From Massilia sp. H-1 (GTDB taxonomy: Bacteria; Pseudomonadota; Gammaproteobacteria; Burkholderiales; Burkholderiaceae_D), in contig CP087969.1 in the NCBI GenBank assembly GCA_024703915.1, forward strand, positions 1,984,001 through 2,048,000: a stretch of 64,000 bases of DNA, in the 5' to 3' direction. The stretch's first letter is position 1. Each line of letters begins with the position of its first letter. The translations under genes were made by a program, and so were the position numbers. Of this stretch, positions 19,478-32,504 are shown piece after piece. A model generated the notes under the pieces. That model had not been told where the DNA came from. It did no database searches and saw only the letters and a program-made list of their open reading frames with translations.

Positions 19478-21341
19478 ATGACCTTTCCAGTATCCCGCCG
19501 CGCGGCCCTGTCCTCGCTCGCGCTAGCCATCACCTCCTCTTTCGCCTTTGCCGACAGCGGCGCCGATCCCGCGCTGGCCGCCTCCGTGCTGGTCACCGCC
19601 ACCCGCGCCGCCACGCCCGCGGCCGACGTGCTGAGCGACCATGTCACGCTGTCGTCCGAAGACATCGCCCGCTCCGGCGCTTAAGCAACATCGTCGACCT
19701 GCTGCAAAAGCAGCGCGGTATCGAAGTGGCGCGCAACGGCGGCCCTGGCAGCAGCGCCTCGGTATTCATCCGCGGCGGCGACTCGAAGCAGACCGTGGTC
19801 CTGGTCGACGGCGTGCGCATCGGTTCCTCCACCACCGGCGTGGCCAACTGGTCCGCGCTCCCGCTGGCCAACATCGACCGCATTGAAATCATCTACGGCC
19901 CGCTGGCCACCATGTACAGCGCGGACGCCATCGGCGGCGTGGTGCAAGTGTTCACCAAGCGCGGCTCGGGCGCACCGAGCGTGACGGCCGCCATCGGCGC
20001 CGGCAGCGACCGCGCCCGCAACGCCGACGCCGCCATCAGCGGCAGCAGCGGCGCCCTGAGCTACGCCTTCGCCGTGACGCGCGACCAGGACGACGGCTTC
20101 TCGGCCACCAAGCCGGGCAACTTCTCGTACAACGCCGACAACGACGGCTTCCCGCAAGACCAGCGCCAGCGGCCAGCTGGCTGCCACCATCGCCAGCGGC
20201 CACGAAGCGGGCGTGCTGTTCCTGTTCAGCGACCTCGATTCCCAGTACGACGCCTAAGCGCATCGGCCTTCAACGCGCGCCGAGCAAAAACAGAACAGCG
20301 TCGCGCTGTTCTCGAAGCACCAGATTCTGTCGAACTGGCAGCTCAAGTTCCAGGCCTCGCGCGCCGACGACAAGGCGGTCAATTTCAGCGCCACCAGCAC
20401 CAGCCGCATCGACACCCGCCTGCACGCCTACAGCGCCCAGAGCGATCTGGCGATCGGCACCGATTTGCTGCAGATGATCCTGGAACGCCGCGAGGAAGAC
20501 GTGGTCTCCGGCTCGACCGCCGCGCTGACCCGCGACCGCACCACCAATTCGGGCGCCCTGTCGTACTCGCTCAAGCGCGGCGCCCACCTGGCCACGGCCA
20601 GCGCCCGCCTGGACGACAGCTCGCAGTACGGCTCCAAGAGCACCGGCGGCATCGCCTACGGCTACCGTCTCACGCGCGAACTGCGCGCCAGCGCCAGCTT
20701 CGGAACCAGCTTCCGCGCGCCGACCTTCAATGAGCTGTACTACCCCGGCTTCGGCGTGGCCAGCAATCGTCCGGAACAGGGCAAAAACGTCGAAGCGGGC
20801 CTGACCTGGGCCAGCGGCACCACCGAGGCGACCGCCGTCTACTACCGCAACCGCCTGACCGATCTCCTGGTCAGCACCGCCGTGTGCCCGGTCGAACCGG
20901 CCACCCACGCATTCGGCTGCGCCTACAACGTCAACAAGGCGACGCTCGCGGGCCTGTCGGTGGGCGCGCGTACCCACGTGGCCGACTTCACCTTCCAGGG
21001 CGGATTCGACCTGCAGGATCCGCAGGACGACACCACCGGCAAGCAGCTGGTGCGCCGTTCGAAAAAGCATGCTAAGTTCTCGGTCGAGTACAGCGCGGGC
21101 GCATTCGTCGCCGGTGCTTAGAGCGTGCAGGTCTCGGGCAAGCGTTTCGACGATGTCAACAACACCCGCACCCTGGCTTAGCTATGGTTTGCTGAACTTG
21201 TACGGTTCGTACCGCTTCGCCCACGACTGGAGCGCCGAAATCCGCTGGAACAACGCCACCGACAAGCAGTATGAACTGGCGCGCACCTACGCCACCGCCG
21301 GTTCGCAGGTCTACGCCGGTCTGCGCTACGGTATCAAATAG
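19478..21341 (+). CDS. btuB: TonB-dependent vitamin B12 receptor BtuB
   Basis: This outer-membrane importer of cobalamin and cobinamide starts with a signal peptide (ALSSLALAITSSFAFA). 'ASVLVTATRAATP' near residue 30 is the TonB box region. The plug follows: 'LLQKQRGIEVARNGGPGSSA', 'SVFIRGGDSKQTVVLVDGVR' and 'IDRIEIIYGP'. The barrel ends 'AGLRYGIK'. Length is about 615 residues. Scars near 19680, 20255, 21115 and 21177, plus slips near 20160 and 20280, break the frame; the scar at 21115 makes an in-frame stop. It is the first gene behind the riboswitch. Confidence 0.92.
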
Positions 21342-21349
21342 GAGTCCAC

Positions 21350-22374
21350 GTGCATCCGTTCTTCCGCAATATGCGCCACCGCGCCGTCGTCATCATCGTG
21401 ACGCTCGCGCTGCTGGCGGTGGCCAGTCTCATCGTCTCCGGCATGGTGGGCTCGGTCCGCGTACCGCTGTCCGACATGCCGGGCGCGCTGATGGAGCTGG
21501 CCCGCGGAAGCAACGGATCGCTGGCCGCCACACTGCTTGAACTGCGCCTGTCGCGCGCTGGTGGCCTTTGTCACCGGCGCGGCCCTGGCGCTGGCCGGCG
21601 TGATGATGCAAGCCTTGCTGCGCAATCCGCTGGCCGATCCCTACGTACTCGGCATTTCCATGCGCGCCTCGGTCGGCGCCCTCGCCTCGCTGATGTTCAT
21701 GGCCGCCCTGTGGGTGGTCGACGTGTTCGCCTTCGTGGGCGCGGTCGGCGTGTCGATGATGCTGTATTTCCTGGCCCGGCGCGATCTGCGCGGCGGCACC
21801 GCGGCCGAAGGCGGCACCTCGCTGTTGCTGCTGACCGGCGTGATTCTCTCCTCGCTGTGCATGGCAATGGTCACGCTGATGCTGTCGATCGCGCCCGAAA
21901 GCCGCCTGCGCAGCATGATTTTCTGGATGATCGGCGACCTGGCTAGGCGCGCCGCTGCGCGCCATTCCCTGGGTGGTGCTGGCGGCGGGCCTGCTGTTCG
22001 CCCTGCGCAGCGCCCGCTCGCTCAATGTACTGGCCCTGCATGCGGAAGCGGCGGCCACCCTTGGCGTGCGCGTCAGCGCGCTGCGCAAGGGACTGTTTTT
22101 CGCTTCCGGCCTGCTGACCGCGTCGGCCGTAACCAGCGCCAAGCAGCATCGGTTTCGTCGGCCTGATCGTGCCGCACGCCTGCCGCTTTGCCTGCGGCCC
22201 CGATCACCGTCTGCTGATTCCGGCAGCCACGCTCGGCGGCGGCGCCTTCCTGGTATTGGCCGACACGCTGGCCCGCACCGTGCTCGCGCCGCAGCAGCAG
22301 CTGCCGGTCGGCGTCGTGACGGCCCTGATCGGCGCCCCGGTCTTCCTGTATCAACTTCACCGCTTGCACCGCAA

Positions 22375-22378
<4 letters not shown>
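21350..22378 (+). CDS. btuC: B12 ABC transporter permease BtuC
   Basis: This FecCD-family inner-membrane permease has about ten helices. The GTG start is supported by GGAG five bases upstream, directly after the btuB stop. Typical blocks are '[20 protein letters not shown]', 'VLGIS', '[18 protein letters not shown]' and the cytoplasmic '[18 protein letters not shown]'. Length is about 340 residues. A scar near 21943 and slips near 21558 and 22145 break the frame. Its stop overlaps the btuD start (ATGA). Confidence 0.9.
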
Positions 22379-23150
<772 letters not shown>

Positions 23151-23154
<4 letters not shown>

Positions 23155-23753
23155 GCGACATCAACGAGCGCCACCGCGTGCGCATGGAACGCAAAAGGCC
23201 ATCATCGATGCCAAGATCGCAGCGGCGGACAAGCAGATCGGCATCATCATCGTCAATACCGGCAACGGCAAGGGCAAGAGTTCGAGCGGCTTCGGCATGG
23301 TCGTGCGCGCCATGGGGCACGGCATGAAAGTGGCCGTGGTCCAGTTCATCAAGGGCGCCATGTCGACCGGCGAAGAAAAATTCCTGCGCCGCTTCCCGGA
23401 CGAAGTGCAGTTCCACGCCATGGGTGAAGGCTACACCTGGGAGACCCAGGACCGCGAACGCGACATCGCCAAGGCGCAGCAGGCGTGGGCGATGGCCAAG
23501 ACCTTCCTGTCCGATCCGTCCATCGGCCTGATCCTGTTCGATGAACTGAACATCGCCCTCAAGTACAAATACCTCGACGTCGACAGCGTGATCGCCGACC
23601 TGCTCGACCGGCCGGACATGCAGCACGTCGTCATCACCGGACGCGGCGCGCCCGAGGAACTGATCGCGATCGCCGACACCGTCACCGAGATGGCCGTGGT
23701 CAAACATGCGTTCAAGGCTAGGCATTGGCGCGCAGGCGGGCACCGAATGGTAA
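23151..23753 (+). CDS. cobO: Cob(I)yrinic acid a,c-diamide adenosyltransferase
   Basis: It attaches the upper adenosyl ligand to the corrinoid. The BtuR/CobO family is identified by the P-loop 'IVNTGNGKGKSSSGFG' near residue 33, 'VVQFIKGAMSTGEEKF', 'MGEGYTWETQDRERD', and 'LILFDELNIALKYKYLD', with the C-terminal 'KAGIGAQAGTEW' typical of the family. Length is 200 residues. An A-run slip near 23196 and a scar near 23718 break the frame. It overlaps the starts of its neighbours. Confidence 0.93.
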
Positions 23754-25059
23754 GCAGCCACGCCGATGTGAAAGTGCTGCTGGTCTCGGCCGTGGCGTCG
23801 GGACAGGGCAAGACCACCGTCACCGCCGCCCTGGCCCGCGCGCTGGTGTTGCGCGGACAGCGGGTGCGCGTGTTCAAGTGCGGCCCCGACTTCATCGATC
23901 CGATGCTGCTCGAACGCGCCAGCGGCGCGCCGGTCGGCTCGCTCGACCTGTGGATGGTCGGCATGGAGCAATGCCGCAGCCAGCTTGCCCGCGCCGCGCG
24001 CGACGCCGACGTGATCCTGATCGAAGGCGTGATGGGACTGTACGACGGCAACCCGTCGTCGGCCGACCTGGCGCGCGCCTTCGGTTTTCCGGTCATGGCG
24101 GTGATCGATGCATCGGCCATGGCGCAAACCGCCGGCTGCGCTGGTGCACGGACTGCGCGACTACGGCCCGGTCGAACTGGCGGGCGTGATCGCCAACCGC
24201 GTCGCCAGTCCCGGCCACGCGGCGATGGTTGCCGCTTCGCTGCGCGACATTCCCCTGTTCGCCACGCTGGCGCGCCAGGACAAGCCGCTGCCCGAGCGCC
24301 ATCTGGGCCTGGTGCTGCCGTCCGAACTGGCCGACATCGAGGCGCTGCTCGATACGATGGCGGCCCAGCTGAACTTCGACGAGGCCGCATGGGCGGCCCT
24401 GCGCACCACCCGCATCGACCTGACCGCCGTGGCCGAACCGCCTGCCGCCCTGCTGGAAGGGACCACGATCGCCGTCGCGCGCGACGCCGCCTTCGCCTTC
24501 CTGTACCCGGCCAATCTGGAAACGCTGCGCGAACTGGGCGCGCGCCTCGTGAATTTCTCGCCGCTGGCCAACGAGGCGGTGTAGACTGACGCCGACGCCG
24601 TGTATCTGCCCGGCGGCTATCCCGAACTGCATGCGAGCGTGCTGTCGAATGCGCTGGTGTGGAACGCATCTATCCTGATCGCCCACGCCGAGGGCGTACC
24701 CATCGTCGCCGAATGCGGCGGCATGATGGCCCTGGCCGATTCGCTGGCCGACCAGGCTTAGGCCAGGAGTGGCCGATGGCTGGCGTCCTGCCGGGCCGGG
24801 TCGCCATGCAAAAGCGGCTGGCCGGACTCGGATCGCAAGGTCTGGAAACGCCGCATGGCATCCTGCGCGGCCACACCTTCCATTATTCGACGCTGGCGAC
24901 CGACGAAGTGCTTAAGCCGCGCAGACCGTCAAGCATCCGAGCGGTGCAGCGGGCGAAGCCGTGTATGAACTCGGTTCGCTGACGGCCTCGTACTTTCACG
25001 CCTACTTCCCGTCCTGCCCGCAGGCGGTGGCGGCGCTGTTTTCGCGGAGTGCGCCATGA
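23747..25059 (+). CDS. cobB: Cobyrinate a,c-diamide synthase CobB/CbiA
   Basis: This glutamine-dependent amidase acts at corrin positions a and c. The N-terminal ATPase half shows 'VASGQGKTTVTAALARAL' and 'FKCGPDFIDPMLLERASG'. The C-terminal glutamine amidotransferase half shows 'VYLPGGYPELHA', 'VPIVAECGGMMAL' with the catalytic Cys, and 'HGILRGHTFHYST'. Length is about 435 residues. Scars or slips near 24127, 24586, 24768 and 24910 break the frame. Its presence means cobyrinic acid must come from elsewhere in the genome or from the environment. Confidence 0.92.
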
Positions 25060-25602
25060 GCGCGACGCTGGTTCTGGGCGGCGCGCGCCCGGCAAGAGCG
25101 CCTACGCCGAGCGCATCGCCACCGAGTCCGGGCGCGAGGTGGTCTATATTGCGACCGCCAGCGCTAGAGACGGCGAGATGGCGCAGCGCATCGCGCACCA
25201 CCGTGAACGCCCTACCCGCACTGGCGCACGGTCGAAGAGCCGTTGCTGCTGGCCGACGCGATCACCCGCCACGGCACGAAGGACAATGTCATTCTGGTCG
25301 ACTGCCTGACGCTGTGGCTGTCGAACCTGATCTTCTCCGACGCCCGCCCGTATCCGGAAACCGGCGTGGCGGACATGCCACCGCTGTTCCACGCCCAGCG
25401 CCAGGCCTTGCTCGCTGCGCTGCGCGCGGCGCCCGGCCACGTGATCCTGGTATCGAATGAGGTCGGCATGGGCATCGTGCCGCTGGGCGCCGTCTCGCGC
25501 CTGTTTGCCGACGAAGCCGGACGGCTCAATCAGTCCGTCGCGGCCGAATGCGAACGCGCGGTGCTGATCGCCGCCTACCTGCCGCTGGTGCTGAAAGGCT
25601 GA
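25056..25602 (+). CDS. cobU: Adenosylcobinamide kinase / phosphate guanylyltransferase
   Basis: This bifunctional enzyme phosphorylates adenosylcobinamide and adds GMP. The start [11 protein letters not shown] leads into the P-loop ([13 protein letters not shown]), broken by a one-base slip near 25089. Then come '[10 protein letters not shown]' with a substitution-type scar near 25164, '[16 protein letters not shown]', and '[19 protein letters not shown]'. Length is about 182 residues, as usual. It overlaps the cobB stop by four bases and ends two bases before cbiB. Confidence 0.92.
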
Positions 25603-25604
25603 AC

Positions 25605-26546
25605 ATGCTGGCCGGGCTCACTCTCTTCGACGTCGCGGCTCTGCTGCTGGCCGGCGTGCTGCTGGACCATCTGCTGGGCGAGGCGCGCCGCTGGCATCCG
25701 CTGGTCGGCTTCGGCAATCTGGCCAGTGCGCTGGAGCGGGGTCTCAACCGCGGAACCTTGCGCTATCTGCGCGGCGCCCTGGGCTGGAGCCTGGCCGTCC
25801 TTCCATTGACCATCGCCGCATACTGGATCGGCAATCTGGCTTAGCCTGGCCGCGCACGCGCTCATGCTGTACCTGGCGCTGGGCTTGCGCAGTCTGCGCG
25901 ACCACAATATCCCGATCGCGCGCGCTCCAGGATGGCGACCTGGCGCAGGCGCGCCTGCTCACGGCGCGCATCGTCAGCCGCGATACGGCCAGCGCGGGCA
26001 GCGCCGACCTGGCCAAGGCCAGCGCCGAATCGCTGCTCGAAAACGGCAACGACGCCGTGTTCGGCACCCTGTTCTGGTTTGCGGTGGCGGGCGGTCCGGG
26101 CGCGGTGCTGTTCCGTCTGGCGAATACCCTCGACGCGATGTGGGGCTACCGCAGCAGCCGCTTCAATCAGTTCGGCTGCGTGGCCGCCCGCATCGACGAT
26201 GCGCTCAATTTCATTCCGGCGCGGCTGACGGCGCTGTCGTACGTGCTGCTGGCCGACCAGCGCGCGCGCATGGCGCTGCTGGCGCGCACAGGCGCCTAAC
26301 CTGGCCCAGCCCCAACGCAGGTCCGGTCATGGCCAGCGGCGCCAAGCGCACTTGGTTTGTCGCTGGGCGGCGCGGCCATGTATGACGGCGTGACCGAACA
26401 GCGCCCGCCGCTGGGCGAAGGCCACCCGCGGGCACCGCCGACATCGGGCGCGCCTGGAAGCTGGTGCGCACGACCACGCTGCTGTGGCTCGCAGTCGCTT
26501 GCGCAGCTGGGGCAGGCAGCGCCTTGTGGGAGGTTTTGCATGCTTG
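25605..26546 (+). CDS. cbiB: Adenosylcobinamide-phosphate synthase CbiB/CobD
   Basis: This membrane enzyme attaches aminopropanol phosphate to adenosylcobyric acid. Motifs include '[20 protein letters not shown]' near the start, '[18 protein letters not shown]', '[20 protein letters not shown]', '[19 protein letters not shown]' and '[12 protein letters not shown]'. Length is about 312 residues. Scars or slips near 25843, 25927, 26299 and 26343 break the frame. It overlaps the start of the decarboxylase gene by seven bases. Confidence 0.92.
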
Positions 26547-27533
26547 AACACGGCGGCAATCTGCGCGCAGCCATCGCGCACTACGGCGGCGAGCGCAGCG
26601 ACTGGATCGACCTGTCGACGGGGCTCAATCCGCGCGGCTATCCGGCGCCCGCCGTCGCGCCCGACGCCTGGCACCGGCTCCCGGAACCGGATCCGGACTT
26701 GCTGGTCGCGGCCAAGGCACATTACCGCGCGCCGCACATGCTGGCCGTGGCTTAAGCACCCAGGCGGCGATTCAAGCCTTGCCGCAAATGCGCCTGCCGC
26801 GCCGCGTGGTGGTCGCCGCACCCTCGTATGCCGAGCACGCCCACCATTGGGCCAGACATGGCCACGCCGTGCGCGAAGTGCCGTATCCCGACCTGGCCGC
26901 CGCCCTGCCCACCTGCGACGTCATGGTGCTCTGCAATCCGAACAATCCGACCGGCGAAACCGTCGCGCGATACCCTGCTGGCGTGGGCCATCGAACTGGC
27001 TTCGCGCGGCGGCTGGCTGGTGGTCGACGAAGCCTTCGCCGATCTGACGCCGGAATCGAGCGTGGCCGAGTGGAGCAACCGGCCCGGCCTGATCGTGCTG
27101 CGCTCGGTCGGCAAGTTCTTCGGCCTGGCTTGAAGCGTGCGGGTCGGCTTCGTCGGCGCGCACGAGGAAGTACTGAATCTGCTCGCCAGCACCCTGGGCC
27201 CGTGGACCGTGAGCGGCCCCGCGCAGCAAGTGACGCTGGCGGCGCTGCGCGACAAGGCATGGCAGGGCGCGACGCAAGCGCGCCTGCTGGCCGACGGCGC
27301 CCGCCTGCGGCAGCTGCTGGCCAGGCACGGCATCGCTTCCGGCGGCTGCGCGATGTTCCAGTGGTGGCCGGAACCGGCGCCCGAAGCGTTTCATGAACAT
27401 ATGGCGCAGCACCGCATCTGGGTGCGGCTGTTCCCGCGCGCAGCGCGGCATCCGGCTTGGCTTACCGCCCGACGAACAGGCATGGCAACGCCTGAAGAAC
27501 GCCCTGACTGAATGGACCCACAAGACCCGATGA
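26540..27533 (+). CDS. cobD: Threonine-phosphate decarboxylase (CobD/CobC), PLP enzyme
   Basis: It makes aminopropanol phosphate for the CbiB reaction. It is a fold-type I PLP enzyme: 'WIDLSTGLNPRGYPAP' near residue 25, 'VLCNPNNPTGETV' (cofactor and substrate binding), 'WLVVDEAFADLTPESS' with the PLP-pyridine Asp, and 'IVLRSVGKFFGLAGVRVGF' with the Schiff-base Lys. Length is about 328 residues. Scars near 26752 and 27127 and slips near 26965 and 27440 break the frame. It is called cobC in Pseudomonas-style naming. Confidence 0.9.
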
Positions 27534-28409
27534 AAACATTCCTATTTGCCGCCGCATGCACCCTTGCCCTGAACAGCCTGCGCCAGCCATCACCGTCAAC
27601 GATGACGACGGCAAAGCCGTCACCGTGCAAAAGCGACGCTGCGCGTCATCGCGCTGGCGCCGCACGTGACCGAGATGGTCTATGCCATGCCGCAGGGTGC
27701 GGACCGGCTGGTGGCCGCCGTCGACTATAGCGATTATCCGGAAGCGGCCAAGCGTCTGCCGCGCGTGGGCAGCAACCGCCAGATCGACATGGAACGCGTG
27801 GCGGCGCTCAGACCGGATCTGATCGTGGTGTGGATGCATGGCAGTTCGGAGCGTCAGATCGATCAGATTCGCGCACTCGGGTTCCCGATTTTTCACAGCG
27901 AGCCAAAGAAGCTCGATGACATCGCCAGCAATCTGCAGCGCATCGGCAAGCTGATGGGCACCGGCGCGGTCGCCGAGCGATGGGCCGCCGAGATCCGCGC
28001 GAAACTGGCGGCACTCGGCGCGCAGTACGCGAAGCGCGCACCGGTGCGCATGTTCTACCAGTTCTGGAACAAGCCGCTGTACACCCTCAATGGCGAACAT
28101 ATCATCAGCGACGCCGCACGCATCTGCGGCGCGGAAAACGTGTTCGCTCGCCTCAAGGTCACCGCGCCGGTGGTCGACATCGAAGCGGTCCTGCAAGAAA
28201 ATCCCGAGGCGATCATCAGCGGCAGCACGGCGCCCGACGGCGGCCTCGAGATGTGGCAGGCGGTGCCCGGCATGACGGCCGTCAAGCGCGGCAACCTGTT
28301 CCAGGTCAACGGCAATCTGCTGAACCGCTCCGGCCCGCGCATGATCGACGGCGCAGCGGCCCTGTGCGAAAAAATCGACCTGGCGCGCCAGCGCAGGAAG
28401 GGCGCATGA
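27530..28409 (+). CDS. btuF: Periplasmic B12-binding protein BtuF
   Basis: This substrate-binding partner of BtuCD has a signal peptide ([16 protein letters not shown]). The mature domain shows '[15 protein letters not shown]', '[20 protein letters not shown]', '[12 protein letters not shown]' and '[19 protein letters not shown]'. These match class III metal-chelate and cobalamin binders. Length is about 292 residues. Slips near 27577 and 27630 in the N-terminal region break the frame. It overlaps both neighbours by four bases, so transport and synthesis genes are translationally coupled. Confidence 0.88.
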
Positions 28410-29871
28410 AGCGCTTCCCTTACCACACGCTGATGGTCCAGGGGACCACATCGGACGCTCTAAGCAAAAGCACGGTGGTCGCGGCCCTGTGTCGCCTGCT
28501 GCGCGATGACGGCGTGCGCGTGGCGCCGTTCAAACCGCAGAACATGGCGCTCAATAGCGCGGTGACGGCCGATGGCGGCGAGATCGGCCGCGCCCAGGCG
28601 CTGCAGGCGATCGCCGCCGGCGTGGCGCCGCATACCGACATGAATCCGGTGCTGCTCAAGCCGTCGAGCGACACCGGCGCCCAGGTCATCATTCACGGCA
28701 AGGTGCGCGCCGAGATGAACGCGCGACTACCATCAGTACAAAACCGTGGCGATGGACGCGGTACTGGAATCCTACGGCCGCCTGCGCGCGCAGTACGAGA
28801 CGGTGATCGTCGAAGGCGCGGGCAGTCCCGCCGAGATCAACCTGCGTGACCGCGACATTGCCAACATGGGCTTCGCCGAGGCGGTCGACTGTCCGGTGAT
28901 CCTGGTGGCCGACATCGACCGCGGCGGCGTGTTCGCGCACATCGTGGGCACCCTCTCCTGCCTGTCGCAAAGCGAACGCGATCGCATCGTCGGCTTCGTG
29001 ATCAACCGTTTTCGCGGCGATATCGCCCTGCTCGAACCAGGCAACGCCTGGCTCGAGGAACAGACCGGCAAACCGGTGCTGGCCGTGCTGCCGTATTTGC
29101 AGGGGCTGTTTCTGGATGCGGAAGACGCGGTGCAGCCGGTCCAGGCATCGCAGGGCGCATTCAAGATCGTGGTGCCGTCCATTCCCCGCATGAGCAATCA
29201 CACCGATTTCGACGCTGCTGCGCGTGCACCCGGACGCGGACCTGCGCTTCGTGCGCCAGGGTGAAGCCAAACCGCCCTGCGATCTGCTGGTTATCCCGGG
29301 CAGCAAGAACACGCGCGCCGATCTGGCCTGGCTGCTCGAACAGGGCTGGGGCGACTATATCGCCAGGCACCTGCGCTACGGCGGCAAGGTGATCGGCATT
29401 TGCGGCGGCTTCCAGATGCTGGGACAAACAATCGCCGATCCGAACGGCGTCGAAGGCACGCCCGGGCAGTCGCACGGCCTCGGCCTGCTCGCCATGCACA
29501 CCGAAATGAGCCTGGAAAAGCAGCTGGCGCAAGTGACGGGCAGCTGCACGTTTGCCGCCGCCCCGGTCAGCGGCTACGAAATTCACATGGGCGTCTCCAG
29601 CGGCAGCGCCCTGGAACGGCTTCTAGCCTTCCGCATCGCGGGCCGGGCCGAAGGCGCCATCTCGGACGACGGCCAGGTCCTGGGCAGCTATCTGCACGGG
29701 ATGTTCGACCATCCGCAAGCCTGTTCCGCGCTGCTGGCCTGGGCCGGACTGCACAGCGCACACACGGTCGATACCTCGCAACTGCGCGAAGACAGCCTGG
29801 ACCGCATCGCCGAGGCCGCCCTCCCCCTCTATGCCGCCCTCGCGCTGACCCGTATTTGTGCAATTGAGTAG
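28406..29871 (+). CDS. cobQ: Cobyric acid synthase CobQ/CbiP
   Basis: It amidates four corrin side chains. The N-terminal ATP-binding region is '[18 protein letters not shown]', with a three-base in-frame scar near 28462, followed by '[20 protein letters not shown]'. Middle blocks are '[19 protein letters not shown]' and '[18 protein letters not shown]'. The glutaminase half carries '[14 protein letters not shown]', '[13 protein letters not shown]' with the catalytic Cys, and 'GSYLHGMFD'. Length is about 488 residues. Slips near 28725 and 29215 break the frame. It is the last gene of the B12 operon. Confidence 0.93.
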
Positions 29872-29880
29872 TAAAACTAC
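29868..29880. promoter_or_regulatory. Candidate operator before the isoamylase promoter
   Basis: GTAGT-AAA-ACTAC is a perfect palindrome ending 10 bases before the -35 element and overlapping the cobQ stop codon. Its position suits a regulator of starch genes, but no regulator is encoded nearby. Confidence 0.45.
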
Positions 29881-29890
29881 GTAAAACAAT

Positions 29891-29919
29891 TTGACACGGA
29901 AAAAAGTCGGGAGTAGATT
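29891..29919 (+). promoter_or_regulatory. Sigma-70 promoter for the amylolytic genes
   Basis: TTGACA and TAGATT are separated by 17 bases. The leader from here to the isoamylase ATG is about 175 bases and contains two copies of a CCGCAAAGGGGC/CCGCCAAAGGGGC-like sequence, near 29993 and 30034. Confidence 0.75.
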
Positions 29920-30097
29920 CTGTCCAAGCTGCCGCAAACTTAATCACCGCATTTTTTAAGCGATGGTAGTCAAAATACAAGTATAGATGACCCCGCAAAG
30001 GGGCAACCGCAACCGGAGACACTCACAACCACCCGCCAAAGGGGCAGGCCTTCCTGCGCCCCTGCGCGTCCGGTTGCGAGTGCGAAGAGGAGACACC

Positions 30098-32400
<2,303 letters not shown>

Positions 32401-32504
32401 TCCAGGGGCGGCCGCGCGCTGCCCTTTTCTCACCTTCCACTTGCGCAGGACAGTCCCGGCATCGCCGGGCTGATCCTGCTCGTCCTTTTTTCGGAGAACC
32501 ACCC

